Positions 35,023 to 49,700 are shown, counted from the first letter of the stretch. The stretch is 64,000 bases of DNA from Misgurnus anguillicaudatus (GCF_027580225.2 NC_073358.2:8561501-8625500); one strand, 5' to 3'. The notes: generated from the letters alone by a model not told the origin. Numbers and translations are program-made.

Positions 35023-35169
35023 TTATAAAAAGCATACAGGTCCCACCTCCAGGTGATAACGTGAGCCGGGTTTAGTGCTCGGCAGATTGTAGACCTCCAC
35101 AATGGGCAGCAAGTTTGGATCCTGCGTCTGAAAAACAAACTGTGCCTGATGCCATCGTCCATCTGTGAT
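35023..35169 (-). CDS. col27a1: Collagen last coding exon: end of C-propeptide
   Basis: It starts [13 protein letters not shown] after a TTTCACAG acceptor and ends EVGPVCFL followed by TAA (35025-35023). The terminal Cys is the eighth of the COLFI domain. The GPVCFL end is shared by many fibrillar collagens. Confidence 0.88.
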   Translation of the reverse strand: MTDGRWHQAQFVFQTQDPNLLPIVEVYNLPSTKPGSRYHLEVGPVCFL

Positions 35170-37661
35170 CTGTGAAACAACATTGAGGATCAGTTCTGAC
35201 GGCATAATGATTACGAATCAAAGCTGCAAATGTTTTGGATTCTTTACAAAGGATTTCTACTGCAGAATGATTCATTTTTAACTAGCTGGCAGATGCTTTT
35301 ATCCAAAGTGACTCGAGCTATGCATTTTTTATCAGTATGTAAGTGTGCTTGTAAAGGGGTAGTTCACAAAAAATGAAAATTCTGTCATCATTTACTCCTC
35401 ATGTTGTTGAGTTTTTAATCCCGTGAACACAAAAGAAGATTAATGATGGTAAGCCTATAGTTGATGGTACCAACTGACTTCCATATTGGGAAAAACAAAT
35501 ACTATGGAAGTCAATGGATAGCGTCAACTGTGTGCTTATCATCATTAATCAAAATATCTTCTTGGGCGGTAGATTATTTCGTAATCCTGGTCCGTGTAGA
35601 GAAAACTGGACATTTAAAGCGAGACCAAGTAAGGAGATCAAAGTTTGACCAATCAAAGATAAAAATATGCTTTCTAAAGGAATAACATCATACATACCCA
35701 ACACTCATCCTTTATCACATCAGGCTCGATGAATCCACCCGACTCGATTATCTGTCCATTCCAGGCTTTAAAAAACACTGCATTAGAGAATGGGATTTTG
35801 GCGTCCCCTGCTGCCCAAACAGGGACATTCAGGCAGTGTATGGTGATCATCTGTACAGCTTCAGTGCTCAGGAGATGAATGAAGTTCATCTGGATCAGAT
35901 TGACACCAATCTCCAACTTAAAAGAGAAAATAACATTATAATAAATGCATTTAATAATCGCATTCAATTATTTAGCTTTTTAAAAGCTGCTGTGTAGATT
36001 TTTTTAATGAAAAAATCATTAGGATATTAGGTAAAGATCATGTTCCATGAAGATATATAGTCTTGTTCAAATTAATAGCAGTACAATGTGACTAACCAGA
36101 ATAATCAAGGTTTTTGTATTTTTTTCATTGCTACGTGGCAAACAAGTTACCAGTAGGTTCAGTAGATTCTCAGAAAACAAACAAGACCCAGCATTCATGA
36201 TATGCACGCTCTTAAGGCTGTGCAATTGGGCAATTATTTGAAAGGGGTGTGTTCAAAAAAATAGCAGTGTCTAACTTTGACTGTACAAACTCAAAACTAT
36301 TTTGTACAAAAAAAAAATTTTCTGGGATTTAGCAATCCTGTGAATCACTAAACTAATATTTAGTTGTATGACCACAGTTTTTTAAAACTGCTTGACATCT
36401 GTGTGACATGGAGTCAACCAACTTGTGGCACCTCTCAGCTGTTATTCCACTCCATGATTCTTTAACAACATTCCACAATTCATTCACATTTCTTGGTTTT
36501 GCTTCAGAAACAGCATTTTTGATATCACCCCACAAGTTCTCAATTGGATTAAGGTCTGGAGATTGGGCTGGCCACTCCATAACATTAATTTTGTTGGTTT
36601 GGAACCAAGACTTTGCCCGTTTACTAGTGTGTTTTGGGTCATTGTCTTGTTGAAACAACCATTTCAAGGGCATGTCCTCTTCAGCATAGGGCAACATGAC
36701 CTCTTCAAGTATTTTAACATATGCAAACTGATCCATGATCCCTGGTATGCGATAAATAGGCCCAACACCATAGTAGGAGAAACATGCCCATATCATGATG
36801 CTTGCACCTCCATGCTTCACTGTCTTCACTGTGTACTGTGGCTTGAATTCAGAGTTTGGGGGTCGTCTCACAAACTGCCTGTGGCCCTTGGACCCAAAAA
36901 GAACAATTTTACTCTCATCAGTCCACAAAATGTTCCTCCATTTCTCTTTAGGCCAGTTGATGTGTTCTTTGGCAAATTGTAACCTCTTCTGCACATGCCT
37001 TTTTTTAACAGAGGGGGATTCTTGAAAATAGATTAGCTTCACACAGACATCTTCTAACTGTCACAGTACTTACAGGTAACTCCAGACTGTCTTTGATCAT
37101 TTTGGAGGTGATCATTGGCTGAGCCTTTGCCATTCTGGTTATTCTTCTATCCATTTTGATGGTTGTCTTCCGTTTTCTTCCACGTCTCTCTGGTTTTGCT
37201 CTCCATTTTAAGGCATTGGAGATCATTTTAGCTGAACAGCCTATCATTTTTTACACCCCTTTATAGGTTTTCCCCTCTCCAATCAACTTTTTAATCAAAG
37301 TACGCTGTTCTTCTGAACAATGTCTTGAACGACCCATTTTCCTCAGCTTTCAAATGCATGTTCAACAAGTGTTGGCTTCATCCTTAAATAGGGGCCACCT
37401 GATTCACACCTGTTTCTTCACAAAATTGATGACCTCAGTGATTGAATAACACACTGCTATTTTTTTGAACACACCCCTTTCAACTAATTGCCCAATTGCA
37501 CAGCCTTAAGAGCGTGCATATCATGAATGCTGGGTCTTGTTTGTTTTCTGAGAATCTACTGAACCTACTGGTAACTTGTTTGCCACGTAGCAATAAAAAA
37601 TATACTAAAAACCTTGACTATTCTGGTTAGTCACATTGTACTGCTATTATTTTGAACAATA

Positions 37662-37759
<98 letters not shown>

Positions 37760-40700
37760 ATACTTACATATACACACACTCACCTAAAGGATTATTAGGA
37801 ACACCTGTTCAATTTTAATGCAATTATCTAATCAACCAATCACATGGCAGTTGCTTCAATGCATTTAGGGGTGTAATTCTGGTCAAGACAACCTCCTGAA
37901 CTCCAAACTGAATGTCAGAATGGGAAAGAAAGGTGATTTAAAAAATTTTTAGCTACTTCCAGCAGGATAATGCAGTGGTTCTAAATTCCAGTCCTCGGGA
38001 CCCCCCTCCCAAAATGTTTTAGATGTCTCCATATATGAAACACCTGGTTTCACTTATCAGGCTCCTTAATTAACACATTAACAAGCTGATGAACTGAATC
38101 AGGTGTTTTTATATATGGAGACATCTGAAATGGTCTGAGGACTGGAATTGAGAACCAATGGGATAATGCACCATGTCACAAAGCTATAATCATTTCAAAT
38201 TGGCTTCTTGAACATGACAATGAGTTCACTGTACTAAAATGGCCCCCACAGTCACCAGATCTCAACCCAATAGAGCATCTTTGGGATGTGGTGGAACGGG
38301 AGCTTCGTGCTCTGGATGTGCATCCCACAAATCTCCATCAACTGCAAGATGCTATCCTATCAATATGGGCAAACATTTCTAAAGAATGCTTTCAGCACCT
38401 TGTTGAATCAATGCCACGTAGAATGAAGGCAGTTCTGAAGGCGAAAGGGGGTCAAACACAGTATTAGTATGGTGTTCCTAATAATCCTTTAGGTAAGTGT
38501 ATATATATATATGAAGAGTTTGGTTCCAAAACGCAATAAATCCATTTTGACAAATTTCGGTAAAAACGTGTTTTCTATACCAAGAAAGTGACAAGATGAA
38601 AACAACTATTTTCTGTTACAAACTTTCACACAGCATCTTTAGGTTATAAAAACATAAAAAATTCAAATCCATAAATTGATTTTCAAAGATTTATTATAAA
38701 AACAGATTATTTTTTCCACAAAATGCAATAAATCCATGACAAGTCTTTATTCAAAATGCTATAAATCTATTGAATCAATAGCCTATATAAATGTGCATTC
38801 ATCTTTGCCATGTTATATTCATTTAGTTGACTAGTTGTACACACTAATTAAAAATATAAACATTAATGTTATTAATCAAAACACTTACTTTGTCATATTA
38901 AGAACCCTGTCATTGCGGTTACTTGACGTCTTCGCTTAACGTCTTTCACAGCGATCGAATGTTTTTGGTCCTGCTCGATTTTCGTTGACTTTGAGTAAAA
39001 TTATGTACAGTTTTTCATAAGATCCTCTGGGGTCAATGTGTTAGCATGAGAAACTTGCTGTCGGGAGAACAAGCACCTGTCTCCCGAGTGCCTCTCAGGG
39101 AAATTGTTAGATGCTGATGGCTTACGTTTCTTTCCCATCACAGAAAACCATCACAGGTTTAGCGATGCAATTAAAGTATTATTTTGTTTTGTTTGTTGAT
39201 CACGTAGTACAAAGTAGATGAGGAAAACCAGGACTCCGTGTACTACGCGCGTCCGCCATTGTTTGTTTACATTGCGTGACTGGTGGGCTGTAATATCAGA
39301 AATGGAGTTATTGCGTTCTGTAAAAAAGTGGGAGTGGCGTTTGTCGCATTTTGGGAAAAAAGGGAGAAAAGATGACAGAATAACACGGCGGATATTGGAT
39401 TTTGCGTAAAATTAAGAATTTACTTTTAACTACTGACCTGATATAATACTGATTTTGGCAGTAACTCATTTTTTTCAAAAATGGCGTTTATTGCGTTTTG
39501 GAACCAAACTCTTCATATATATATATTTTTTTTTTTTTCAGCACATTATTTATCTTTGTTAACATTAGTTAATGCCACAACCCAGCGTTGGGTCAAATCA
39601 ACCCAGAAAATGTCTATATTTGACCCAACAATGCGTTAAAACAACACAGCATTTTTAGACTACAATACAATTGTTCATGTTAGTTCGTTGTGCATTAACT
39701 AATGTTAACATAAGTTATGATTTTAAAAATATATTGTAAATGCTAAAATGAATATAAATTAAGATTGATAAAGGCTGTGGAATATTGTTTACTGTTAGTT
39801 TATGTTAACAAATACAACCTTGTGTGTTTTGACTGTTTATAAACAATACAGAAAATACAATATAATATCAATAATACAAGACGATTTAAAATATAAAAAC
39901 AACCATTGCCAAAACAGCTCCATAAAGGCCCACACTAAATATGGACATTTAAAAAAATGTTTTGCTCTGACTGTGCCTGTGATCTTTCCCTTCACAAAAA
40001 CTTTCCATAATCATTTAAGAACCACAAAATTCCTTCCTTATAAAGAGTAAGTAAATACAACCAGAATTAAAATTTTCCACAGAATTCAGCGCTAACAGGA
40101 TCCTACAGGCCTACTCATAACTTCTATGATTAACACTTTAAAGACCTTGGAAACAGCTACTGGTTTAAGGCAGGTCTGTCCTCCACTGGTGAAGTTACAG
40201 GTCACCTCAATATTGTCAGAGGAACAGCCCAGATTAGGATCTATCCAGTAAGCACCTTCAGCAAACAAAGTAGATAAAAGCAAAATCATTGATCAGATTG
40301 AAACGGACTCGCATAATTGTACTTGTTTATAATACTTCATTATATTATCGAATAATGGTGGACACAACGAAAATATCATACCATCGTTCAACCTATGCTC
40401 GCAGTCAAACATATCTCGGCACATTCTGGCCGGATTCTCCTGCGTTCCCGTTGGGTTCTTGATGCTGCGGATCAGGGTACTGAGGTAGTGCAGGGTCTTT
40501 AGGATCTCTGTTCCCTGGTCCAACATTGGAAGGTCAGCGTCTTGATAACTCTGTGAATTGCAAAGAAAAAAACAAATCTTATAGTCTATAATAATATCTA
40601 GCAAATGGCCTGAAATTATCAGAGAAGTGACAAACGTCAAATATGACACATACCTCTGACCTAAATGCTGAGCGGGAATCAACAATAACATGTGAAGTAG

Positions 40701-43700
40701 CACCAAGGGCCTCGTTTTCCTATAAGTGTATGAAAACAGAAAAGAGTGGACTTGCATGACAGCGTGAGATTTGAAAACATTTATACCATGTCCTAACAAA
40801 TCACAATGCACAGACTAGGTCACATTTGAAGTGGATTAGTGGAGATGCCAAAGAAAACAAATCACTTGTCGCCATTGTGGCAGGTTGGGATGAAGAGCTT
40901 TTATCGCTAAAAGCTTTGCACTGCGTTTGGATAGGACATGGTGATATTTTATAAGATATTATAAAGCATATAACTAAAAGCACACTTACAAGAGCAAGAG
41001 ATACAGTGGGAAGTCCCTAAAAACCAATGAGATTGATTGTACTGTTAATTCACAGCGCATAACACAACACATAAGAATGGCAAAATAAATAAAACGCTTA
41101 CAGGAGGTCCAGGTGGTCCGCGAGGTCCTGGAAGTCCCTATGGGATGGCAAAAACAACATTTTATATGTTATACACCTTCTTTTATCTAAATGTAAAAAG
41201 TCAAATAGAAGGATTTTGGGGAAACGTACCCTTGGTCCCTGAGCACCCTTTTAAAAAATGAAGACACAATGTTACATGTTTATTTGGAAATTTATAATGA
41301 AAAAATCATCTCAGACTTTCTTCACAGTAATGATACATCAGGAAATGACAACGCCTATGGCTGTAACCCATGATGAACATTATTTTAACACTCACCATTT
41401 CCCCTTTACTTCCTTTGTTTCCTTGCGGTCCCTAATACAGAAAGAGGAAGATTTATTTCTAGGTTAAACCAGCTAAAAAGAAAACGACTAATGAATTATT
41501 GTGATGGTACGTACAGGATTACCACTCGGGCCAATGATACCAACCGGTCCAAAGGATCCTTGCATCCCCTTAAAATAAGAAACACCTACAGTAGATGCTC
41601 ATCAAGAACTCTATTCATCTTATATGTGCTTTCATAACAGTTCATAAAGTGGTACTTACCATTAAACCCTTTGGACCCTTTGGGCCCTGGATGCCTGCTG
41701 GCCCAAGGTCTCCGGGTGGACCCTGAAAATTACAAATATATTCCAAAATGTATTTATATACTGTCATTATTAACAAAACACGACAGCGGCAAGGAAAAAA
41801 AGACTTAGCCGGGAGGACGATTGTCTTATAATGATGTAAATGATATATTATGAACATCTGCTAAAAATAGGTAGGCAATAAATATTTGTGTCCTTCCATT
41901 TTTTTTATGATGTTACTTTATGACGAACTGTAAAAAGTAAAAGTTGGATCTACGTTAAAAAGTTAAAGGAATATTCCATTTTGTTAAAAGAAAAATCCAA
42001 ATAATTTACTCACCACCATGTCATCCAAAATGTTGATGTCTTTCTTTGTTCAGTCGAGAAGAATTATGTTTTTTGAGGAAAACATTGCAGGATTTTTCTA
42101 ATTTTAATGGACTTTAATAGACACCAACAATCAACACCCAACTCAACACGCAACAGCCTCTCTCAACGGAGTTTCAAAGGACCACAAACAATCCCAAACG
42201 AGGAATAAGCGTCTTATCTAGCAAAACGATTGTCATTTTTGACAAGAAAAATAACAAATATACACTTTTAAAGCACAACTTCTCGTCGAGATCCGGTCGT
42301 GATGCGCCAGCGTGACCCAACGCAATACGTCATGACGTCAAGAGGTCACAGAAGACGAACGCGAAACTCCGCCCCAGTGTTTACAAGTTTGGAGAAAGAG
42401 AACCTTTCCGACATTGTTGTTTGTCAACTGATACTAATTAATGTCTTTGTGTCAGTTTATTGTTTACAATGGTCCGCAAATGTGCGTTTTATATATGTAA
42501 CACGTGACCTCCCTACGTCACTACGCATTTACGTTAGGTAGCGCTGGACTGGATCTCGACGAGAAGTTGTGCTTTAAAAGTATATATTTGTTATTTTTCT
42601 TGTCAAAAATGACAATCGTTTTGCTAGATAAGACCCTTATTCCTCGTTTGGGATTGTTTATAGTCCTTTGAAACTCCGTTGAGAAAAACTGATAAGTGTT
42701 GAGTTAAGTATTAAATGTTGGGCTCTATTAAAGTCCATTAAAATGAGAAAAATCCTGCAATGTTTTCCTCAAAAAACATAATTTCTTCTCGACTGAACAA
42801 AGAAAGACATCAACATTTTGGATGACATGGTGGTAAGTAAATTATCTGGATTTTTCTTTTAAGAAAATGGAATATTCCTTTAATTCAACTATCACTTTTT
42901 ACAGTGCAGTAATATAAAATGGTAACAAAATTTATAAAAGGGTGTGTGTCCACCAAAGCGTTTATCTGGAGTCCAGCACATTTTTTCAATTGTTTGCAAT
43001 GGGAGTGCTGCGTCTTTAAAAAAACTACGACAGTGCGTTTTTTTTTTTTTTTAGGGCACTGCGATTTTACCGGTCATACACAGTTTATATTTCCATATCA
43101 TTGTAACCAAAGCACCTTGGGTAATGTGAATGTCATGGTTAAAGGTAAAGATGCACCGATATATCGGCCAATAAGTCCTGGCTTTAGCTAAGCCTCGTCT
43201 GTGACACCAGGCCATAAAATCATAACTTGTGAAACATCAGATTTAATCTGCTGTGTAATTTATGTCTTCCAGATGTCTTACTTTCAGGAATCATAAATCA
43301 AATCTAGTATCTGAAGATACTTCGAATGCATTTCATTATGCATTACATAAACTGAAAAGTTTACCTTTGGTCCAAATATTCCAAAAACTCCAGGAAATCC
43401 CTGTTCACCAGCATCACCCTAAGGAAAAATCAATCATGTTAATGCAACAGAATTGAACATATTCATACCCAAAAGTAACAGAATGTGACTTTAAAGGGAT
43501 AGTTCACCCAAAAATTTAAATTTTGTCATCATTTTCTCACCCTCGTGTTGTTCTAAACCTGTATGAATTTCTTTTTTCTGATGAACACAAAAGACGATAT
43601 TTTGAGAAATAAATTGGGTTGAGATACAGTATATAGTGTCCATTGACTTTCATAGTAGGAAAAAATATTTTGTAAGTATTGTGATAAATGATGAAGAAAA

Positions 43701-46700
43701 TATTTTGATAAATGATGGAAAGCACACAGTTGACGGTATCCATTAAATTCCATTGTATTTTTTATTCCTACTATGGAAGTTAATGGACACTATATGCTGT
43801 ATGTGTTAACCATAATTTCTCAAAATATCTTCTTTTGTGCTCATCAGAAAAAATAAATTCATTCAGTTTTAAAACAACATGAGGATGAGGAAATGATGGT
43901 AGAATTTTCATTTTTGGGTGAACTATCCCTATAATAAATATACATTTATTTTGAGCAATGTTTGTAACCAAATTGTTTCTGGGCACCACTGACTTCTATT
44001 GAAATTTTATTTTATGGAAGTCAATGGTGCTCCTGTTTCCTGCTTGATTACAATTATCTTCCTTTTGTGTTCAGCAAAACTACGATATTTATACAGGTTT
44101 GATCAAATAATGACAGATTTTTCTTCTTTCAGTGAACTGTCCATTTAACTTACTTCAGTTAGCTCTAAAAAATATATTTGTGTCATTCACTGTTTGTAAA
44201 AAAGACTAAAAACTAAAATGTGGTTTATATAACATGCAAATATGAAGCAGATGACAGAATGTAAGCAAACAGATGCTACACAGTCAGTGATCATCATACA
44301 GACTCCAGGAGATCTCAGTTCCTGCAGTGTTCAGTCTGTCATCTTCAAATAAACTTCAAAATCTTTATTAACTCAAGGAAATGTTTTAGATGAGAGAAAA
44401 ACTGAACTCTGCAGTACTGAGAATCAATAAAAAAAACAAGCTTATATATTATGTATACAACAATTTTAATGCTGATGTAACTCAAATTGAGGGAAATATT
44501 TCAATTGAAAAAACATTTAGGAAACTTTGAGTCAGGTTGGTATGTTGTTTTCAGGATCTCACAGCAGAAAGTCATTTCATAAAAAGGCTGATGGTACAAA
44601 TTACTGTACATGATGAGGAAGAGAATGTATCTGGGTTTATGTAACACTTATGTAACACATGGAAACTTATTTGCACTGTCCCAAAACAATAGGTCCCAAG
44701 CAATGGGCCAGTATCTTTAAAAAAGGTCCTATATTTGGTACTCATATTTACGTTTTGGCACCATTATGTACATCTGAGGTACTATAATAATAAATTTATT
44801 ATTTTTGTTTGATACATTTTTGTTACCACACTTTGGCTTTCCGGACAGGGTTTAGGTTAGTCCAGGACTACCCTACTGAAAAATCCAGCTAAGACCAGCA
44901 TAAGCTGGTGAGCTGGTTTTAGCTGGTCTCCAGCTTGACTTTAGCTGGTGTAGGAAGCTGGTTTTGCTGGTGTAGCAAGCTGGTCTAGCTGTGTTTTGGT
45001 CACTTTTTAAGCTGGACTAGCTGGACTTAGCTGGCCCACCAGCATGACCAGCTTCGTCAGGCTGGGAGGACCAGCGTAAACCACCTTAAACCAGCTACCA
45101 GCTTATGCTGGTCTTAGCTGGATTTTTCAGTAGGGTAGGCCTTAATTATATTAGGACATTTAAGTTTTTACTAACCACCTTACAAAAACAATACTGGGGT
45201 GCATATTGTGGCAAAAAAACACTGATAGATTTTTAAGATTTAACTTGATTTAAAGGCAAGGTGCATGATCTCTGAAAGCCAATGCTGATATTTGAAATCA
45301 CCTAAACAAACACGCCCCTACCCCAATAGAATCTGGACCTTCTTTTGATAGACCCGCCCCACACATACGCAACCCAGGCAACTATGTTGGTTAGTAAACA
45401 TGCCCCTTACGCCACATTCAGGCAGCCAGCGATGTTATCGCTGTGTGCCGCCCGTCTCTTTCAACGAGGCGTTTCTAAATCTGCTTGTCATAAACAAATG
45501 AGTACCATCCACGCCAGTAACTGACGAGAGAAGGATGACGTGAACTCCACTGCTTCGTTCTCATTGGTAGTCGCTCCCGAAATTCGCACGACATTTGCAT
45601 AAAGTTAAACTTTTCTTAACTTTCTCGCGTCGCTGGACACGCCCATACGGTCGCCAATGCTCGTGCCGCCAGGAGTCGCCCGGTTTCCATTGAAATGAAT
45701 GAGATCACTTCGCTCTGCTACTGCTGGTCGGTGGCTGTCTGAATGGGGGGTTACTGCTGATTGGCTACAAGTGTGTTTTGGACTTGGCCCAACTTCCTTC
45801 CAAAGTGTTTTTCAAAAATCATACACCCCGCCTTTAAACATGCATTTTAGTCTGGGATTAGGATAAGCCACGTCCGGGAAACCGCCCTAATATCTTCTAA
45901 ACCACAAGATTTAATGAAATTGTATAATTAAATAACATTTAAAGGGGACTTTCAAGAAAACCTGACTTTTTCCATGTTTAAGTGCTATAATTGGATCCCC
46001 AGTGCTTTTATCACCCTAGAAAATGTGACAAAAAACAACCCAGTAGCTTAGTTTTGGTAAACCATTCTCTGTAAGCATGTGAAAAACTAGTTCATTGAAA
46101 TTTAGCTCCTCTTGTGATGTAAGAAGGGGATAATACCACCCTATAATCTGCACTATCCAACCACGGCACTGTCATTTAGTGCAACTCATTTGCATTTAAA
46201 AGGACACACCCAAAAACGGCACATTTTTGCTCACACCTACAAAGTGACAATTTTAACCAGATATAATAAATTATCTATATGGTATTTTGAGCTTAAACTA
46301 ACTTACGTACTCTGGGGCCACCAAAGATTTATTTTACATCATAAAAAGGTTTTGTGAAATGTCCCCTTTAAAGTTTAAAATGTGGCTTTAATACTTTCAG
46401 TCTGTACCACCATTTATCTATGGTTTGTTTGCCATATTTGAATCCATAAAATATAATCATAACTGAGGAACGTTACTCACAGGTTGCCCTTTGATTCCTC
46501 TGTCACCCTGTTTACCAGGAAATCCCATTCCTCCATAAAATCCTCTATTGCCCGGAGGTCCAATTTGGCCAGGAAGACCCCTTTCACCCTAAAACACAAA
46601 CACAGAAAGATCTAAAGCCGGCTTATATCGGCACAGCTGGACACATTGGTGACCTCTTTCTAAAAAAAAACAGTTTCATGTGACACAAAAGCGAGATACC

Positions 46701-49700
46701 TTTGGCCCAAAAGAGCCTTGAATTCCTGGCAAACCATGTGCACCTGCTTTGCCTTGAAGACCTGGTTTTCCTGGCATTCCGACCTCCCCGTCGTTTCCAT
46801 GCTCACCCTAATGTGCACAACAGAGGAAAAACAATAAGCACATCACAACATAAAGACCTTATAAGGTTTTAAATTAAGAATACACGTCTTACTGGCATTC
46901 CTTTAGCTCCATCTTTTCCAGGAAGTCCATCTACACCGGGATGACCCTCAAGTCCCTCACGACCAATAACTCCTCTGGGACCAGAAAGACCAACAGCACC
47001 CTTAAAGATGAAAAAATGGTTCACGTTAGAATCGGATTTGTGTTTTATTAAGATGTTATTGAATTCGGTTCAACTTACTTACAGGTGACCCTCGAACTCC
47101 AGATTCACCCCGAGGACCGTTTTTACCTTTTGGACCCTAAATAAAATCATTTATTCAACTTAGAAGATGAACATTTTACTATATGTAAACAGAATCCATA
47201 CATTTGACAAAAAATACAATATGTTTATGAGTTTACATGAATTCTTACTTTATCGCCTTTGGAACCTTTGTGCCCTGAATCACCTTTTGGTCCAAAATTT
47301 CCCTGTGGTATAGATAAAATATACATAAGAATGATATATGAGTAAAGTTTTAAAGGGGACATATCATGAAAATCTGCCTTTTTCCATGTTTATGTGCAAC
47401 CCAGTAAACCATTCTCTGCAAGCATGTGAAAAAATAGGTCACTAAAATTTGGCTCCTCTTGTGATATCAGAAGGGGATAATACCGCCCCTAAATCTGCAC
47501 CCTCCAACCACGGCACTGCCATTTAGTGCAGAGATCAGCTCATTTGCATTTTAAAGGACACACCCAAAAATGGCACATTTTTGTTCACAACTACAAAGTG
47601 TCAATTTCAACATGCTATAATAAATTATCTATATGATATTTTAAGCTAAAACTTCACATACGCACTCTGGAGACACCAAAGATTTATTTTTGCATCTTAA
47701 AAAAGTCTTGTGAAATGTCTCCTTTAAATGAAATCTCGTTTGTACATTTTAAAGGATTTTAAAAAAGTAATACACGGTAGATTTACTCACAGGCACTCCA
47801 GGAGCACCTGGTTTTCCTCTTTCCCCTCGCACTCCTTCATGACCCTAAAGACATTTTAGCCATGAATAGAATAGTGACGAAATTGCCGATGTATAGTAAC
47901 CAAATGATCTACTTAAATAACAATCAAGAAAAGCCTTCAGTATCTGAAACAACGCAAACTCACTGGGTATCCAAGGTCGCCTGGTTCTCCTCTCTCTCCC
48001 CTGTTGCCGATCGGCCCCTGAATGCCAGTGAAAACCAAACACATTGATCAGGTTGGCATCCAGAACTCTCCCAACCCAAGACAAAAATGTGTAGTAAAAA
48101 TCCAGCGGACTGACTCACGATGTCACCTGGTGGACCAGGTGGACCTTCAACCTTCCCATCATCTCCTTGCTCTCCCTAAAAATAAGAAATGGATTTGATT
48201 TTTGATGATCGTAAGTCCTTTTATGGACCGAAAAGGATTTATCCCAGCATGCTGTTTTGCATCAAAGCACGGCAATGATATATTTCTCTAGATTAACATC
48301 CAAGTGCTAGTGTTTTTCTGGCCATGTGCTGTGCATTACCTAAAATTGGGTTTATAACAATCTGAAATGTGATTTACCTGCTTATTCTGCTAGCAAAATT
48401 TAAAGGAACAGTATGTAGGATTGTGGCCAAAACTGGTATTGCAATCATAAAACCTGTGGCTAAAACTGGTACTGCAATCCCACAACTGGTGGCCAATACA
48501 CAACATGACAACATAAACATCAGTTGAGGGCTGCAACTCCACTTTTTAAATGACAATATCCCGGCCGGACCACTGTTGTCAGTGATACAAGTATTTGAAA
48601 TGAAAATGAGTTCTTAATGTCTAGTGACATATCAGGGCCATTTTATGATTAATTAATATACATTTCTTACATACTGTTCCTTTAAAATATCGTTGTTTTG
48701 GGTTTAAGATAATATATATAAAAATAATATATTAAAGATAAATAACTACTTGGGTGTTTTTACCTTGTCACCTTTTGGTCCTGGGCTTCCCATTGGACCT
48801 GGTGGTCCTTGGTGACCCTACAGCAAATGAGGTAGCAAATAAGAAGGACAGACAAGTCGATTAAACAATGTCATTGTTTTATTTTAAGGGTCAACTCTAA
48901 TGCTGCGTTCACACCAGCTGCGATAGAGGCATCAAGCACGAGTGATTTCAATGTTAAGTCAATGTGAATACACGTTGACGCGCATTTGTAAGTCTCGCGG
49001 CGTGAATGAGGCGTTTAGGGCGGCAGCGGTTGACGCGATTCCAACGCGAGATAAAAAATTTTAACTTTGGCGGAAAAACGCACCGTGTTAACCAATCAAG
49101 ATCTGTGACGTGATTACAGGAAGCGAGCGGAGTCGCAGAAGCCCCTCCCATGATGCGAATTTCCGCGTGAATGTCTCCATGACTAGAATTTCACGCACGG
49201 CTTTCACGAGCGAATGAAGCGAGTAAACTCAAAATGTTTAAGCGGCAAACTAGACGCGAATTTGACGCCTCAAACGCGCCTGGTGTGAACACACGGTAAG
49301 CCATGTCCACCTACTTCGTATCCCGCTAAACCAGGTTCTCCCAGCTGACCCATTTTTCCAAGAACACCCTATAAATAAAAACCATGAGATAGGGTTATTT
49401 TTAAATGGCATCCCCATGAATCGCATACAATAAATGTTTTTACAAACATCTGATTTACCACAGATCCAATAGATCCTCGACTTCCTTTTGGCCCGATGAA
49501 ACCCATAGCACCCTCTTCTCCGATTGGTCCCATCTCACCAGGGTGACCTTGGTGACCTTTGCTGCCCTGAAATAAAATAAAGCATCATTTAAACTACACA
49601 AACAGAAAAAATACACGCTGACATCAATTTAAGCAAAAATATGCTGCATTACCTTCTCTCCTGGTTTTCCCCTCTCCCCAATTTTGCCAGGTTTGCCCTC

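Larger units (their letters stand above)
37777..38500 (+). mobile_element. Internally deleted Tc1-like element
   Basis: CACCTAAAGGATTATTAGGA at the left is inverted at the right (TCCTAATAATCCTTTAGGTA). Between them only the transposase C-terminus remains, itself split by a MITE. It is a different Tc1 lineage from 36058-37664. Confidence 0.85.
44838..45887. mobile_element. Outer TIR element hosting two other elements
   Basis: The left end CTTTCCGGACAGGGTTTAGG is roughly inverted at the right end (GGATTAGGATAAGCCACGTC, CGGGAAACC). Inside are the GCTGGT-rich MITE (44871-45135) and the GGTGCATGAT element (45253-45838). Confidence 0.5.

Noticed and set aside
36408..37025. Plus-strand ORFs opposite the Tc1 transposase
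   Set aside because: They are antisense shadows of the transposase frame, which alone shows family motifs.
37636..37818. ORF of alternating Tyr-Ile
   Set aside because: It is a translation of the (TA)n microsatellite.
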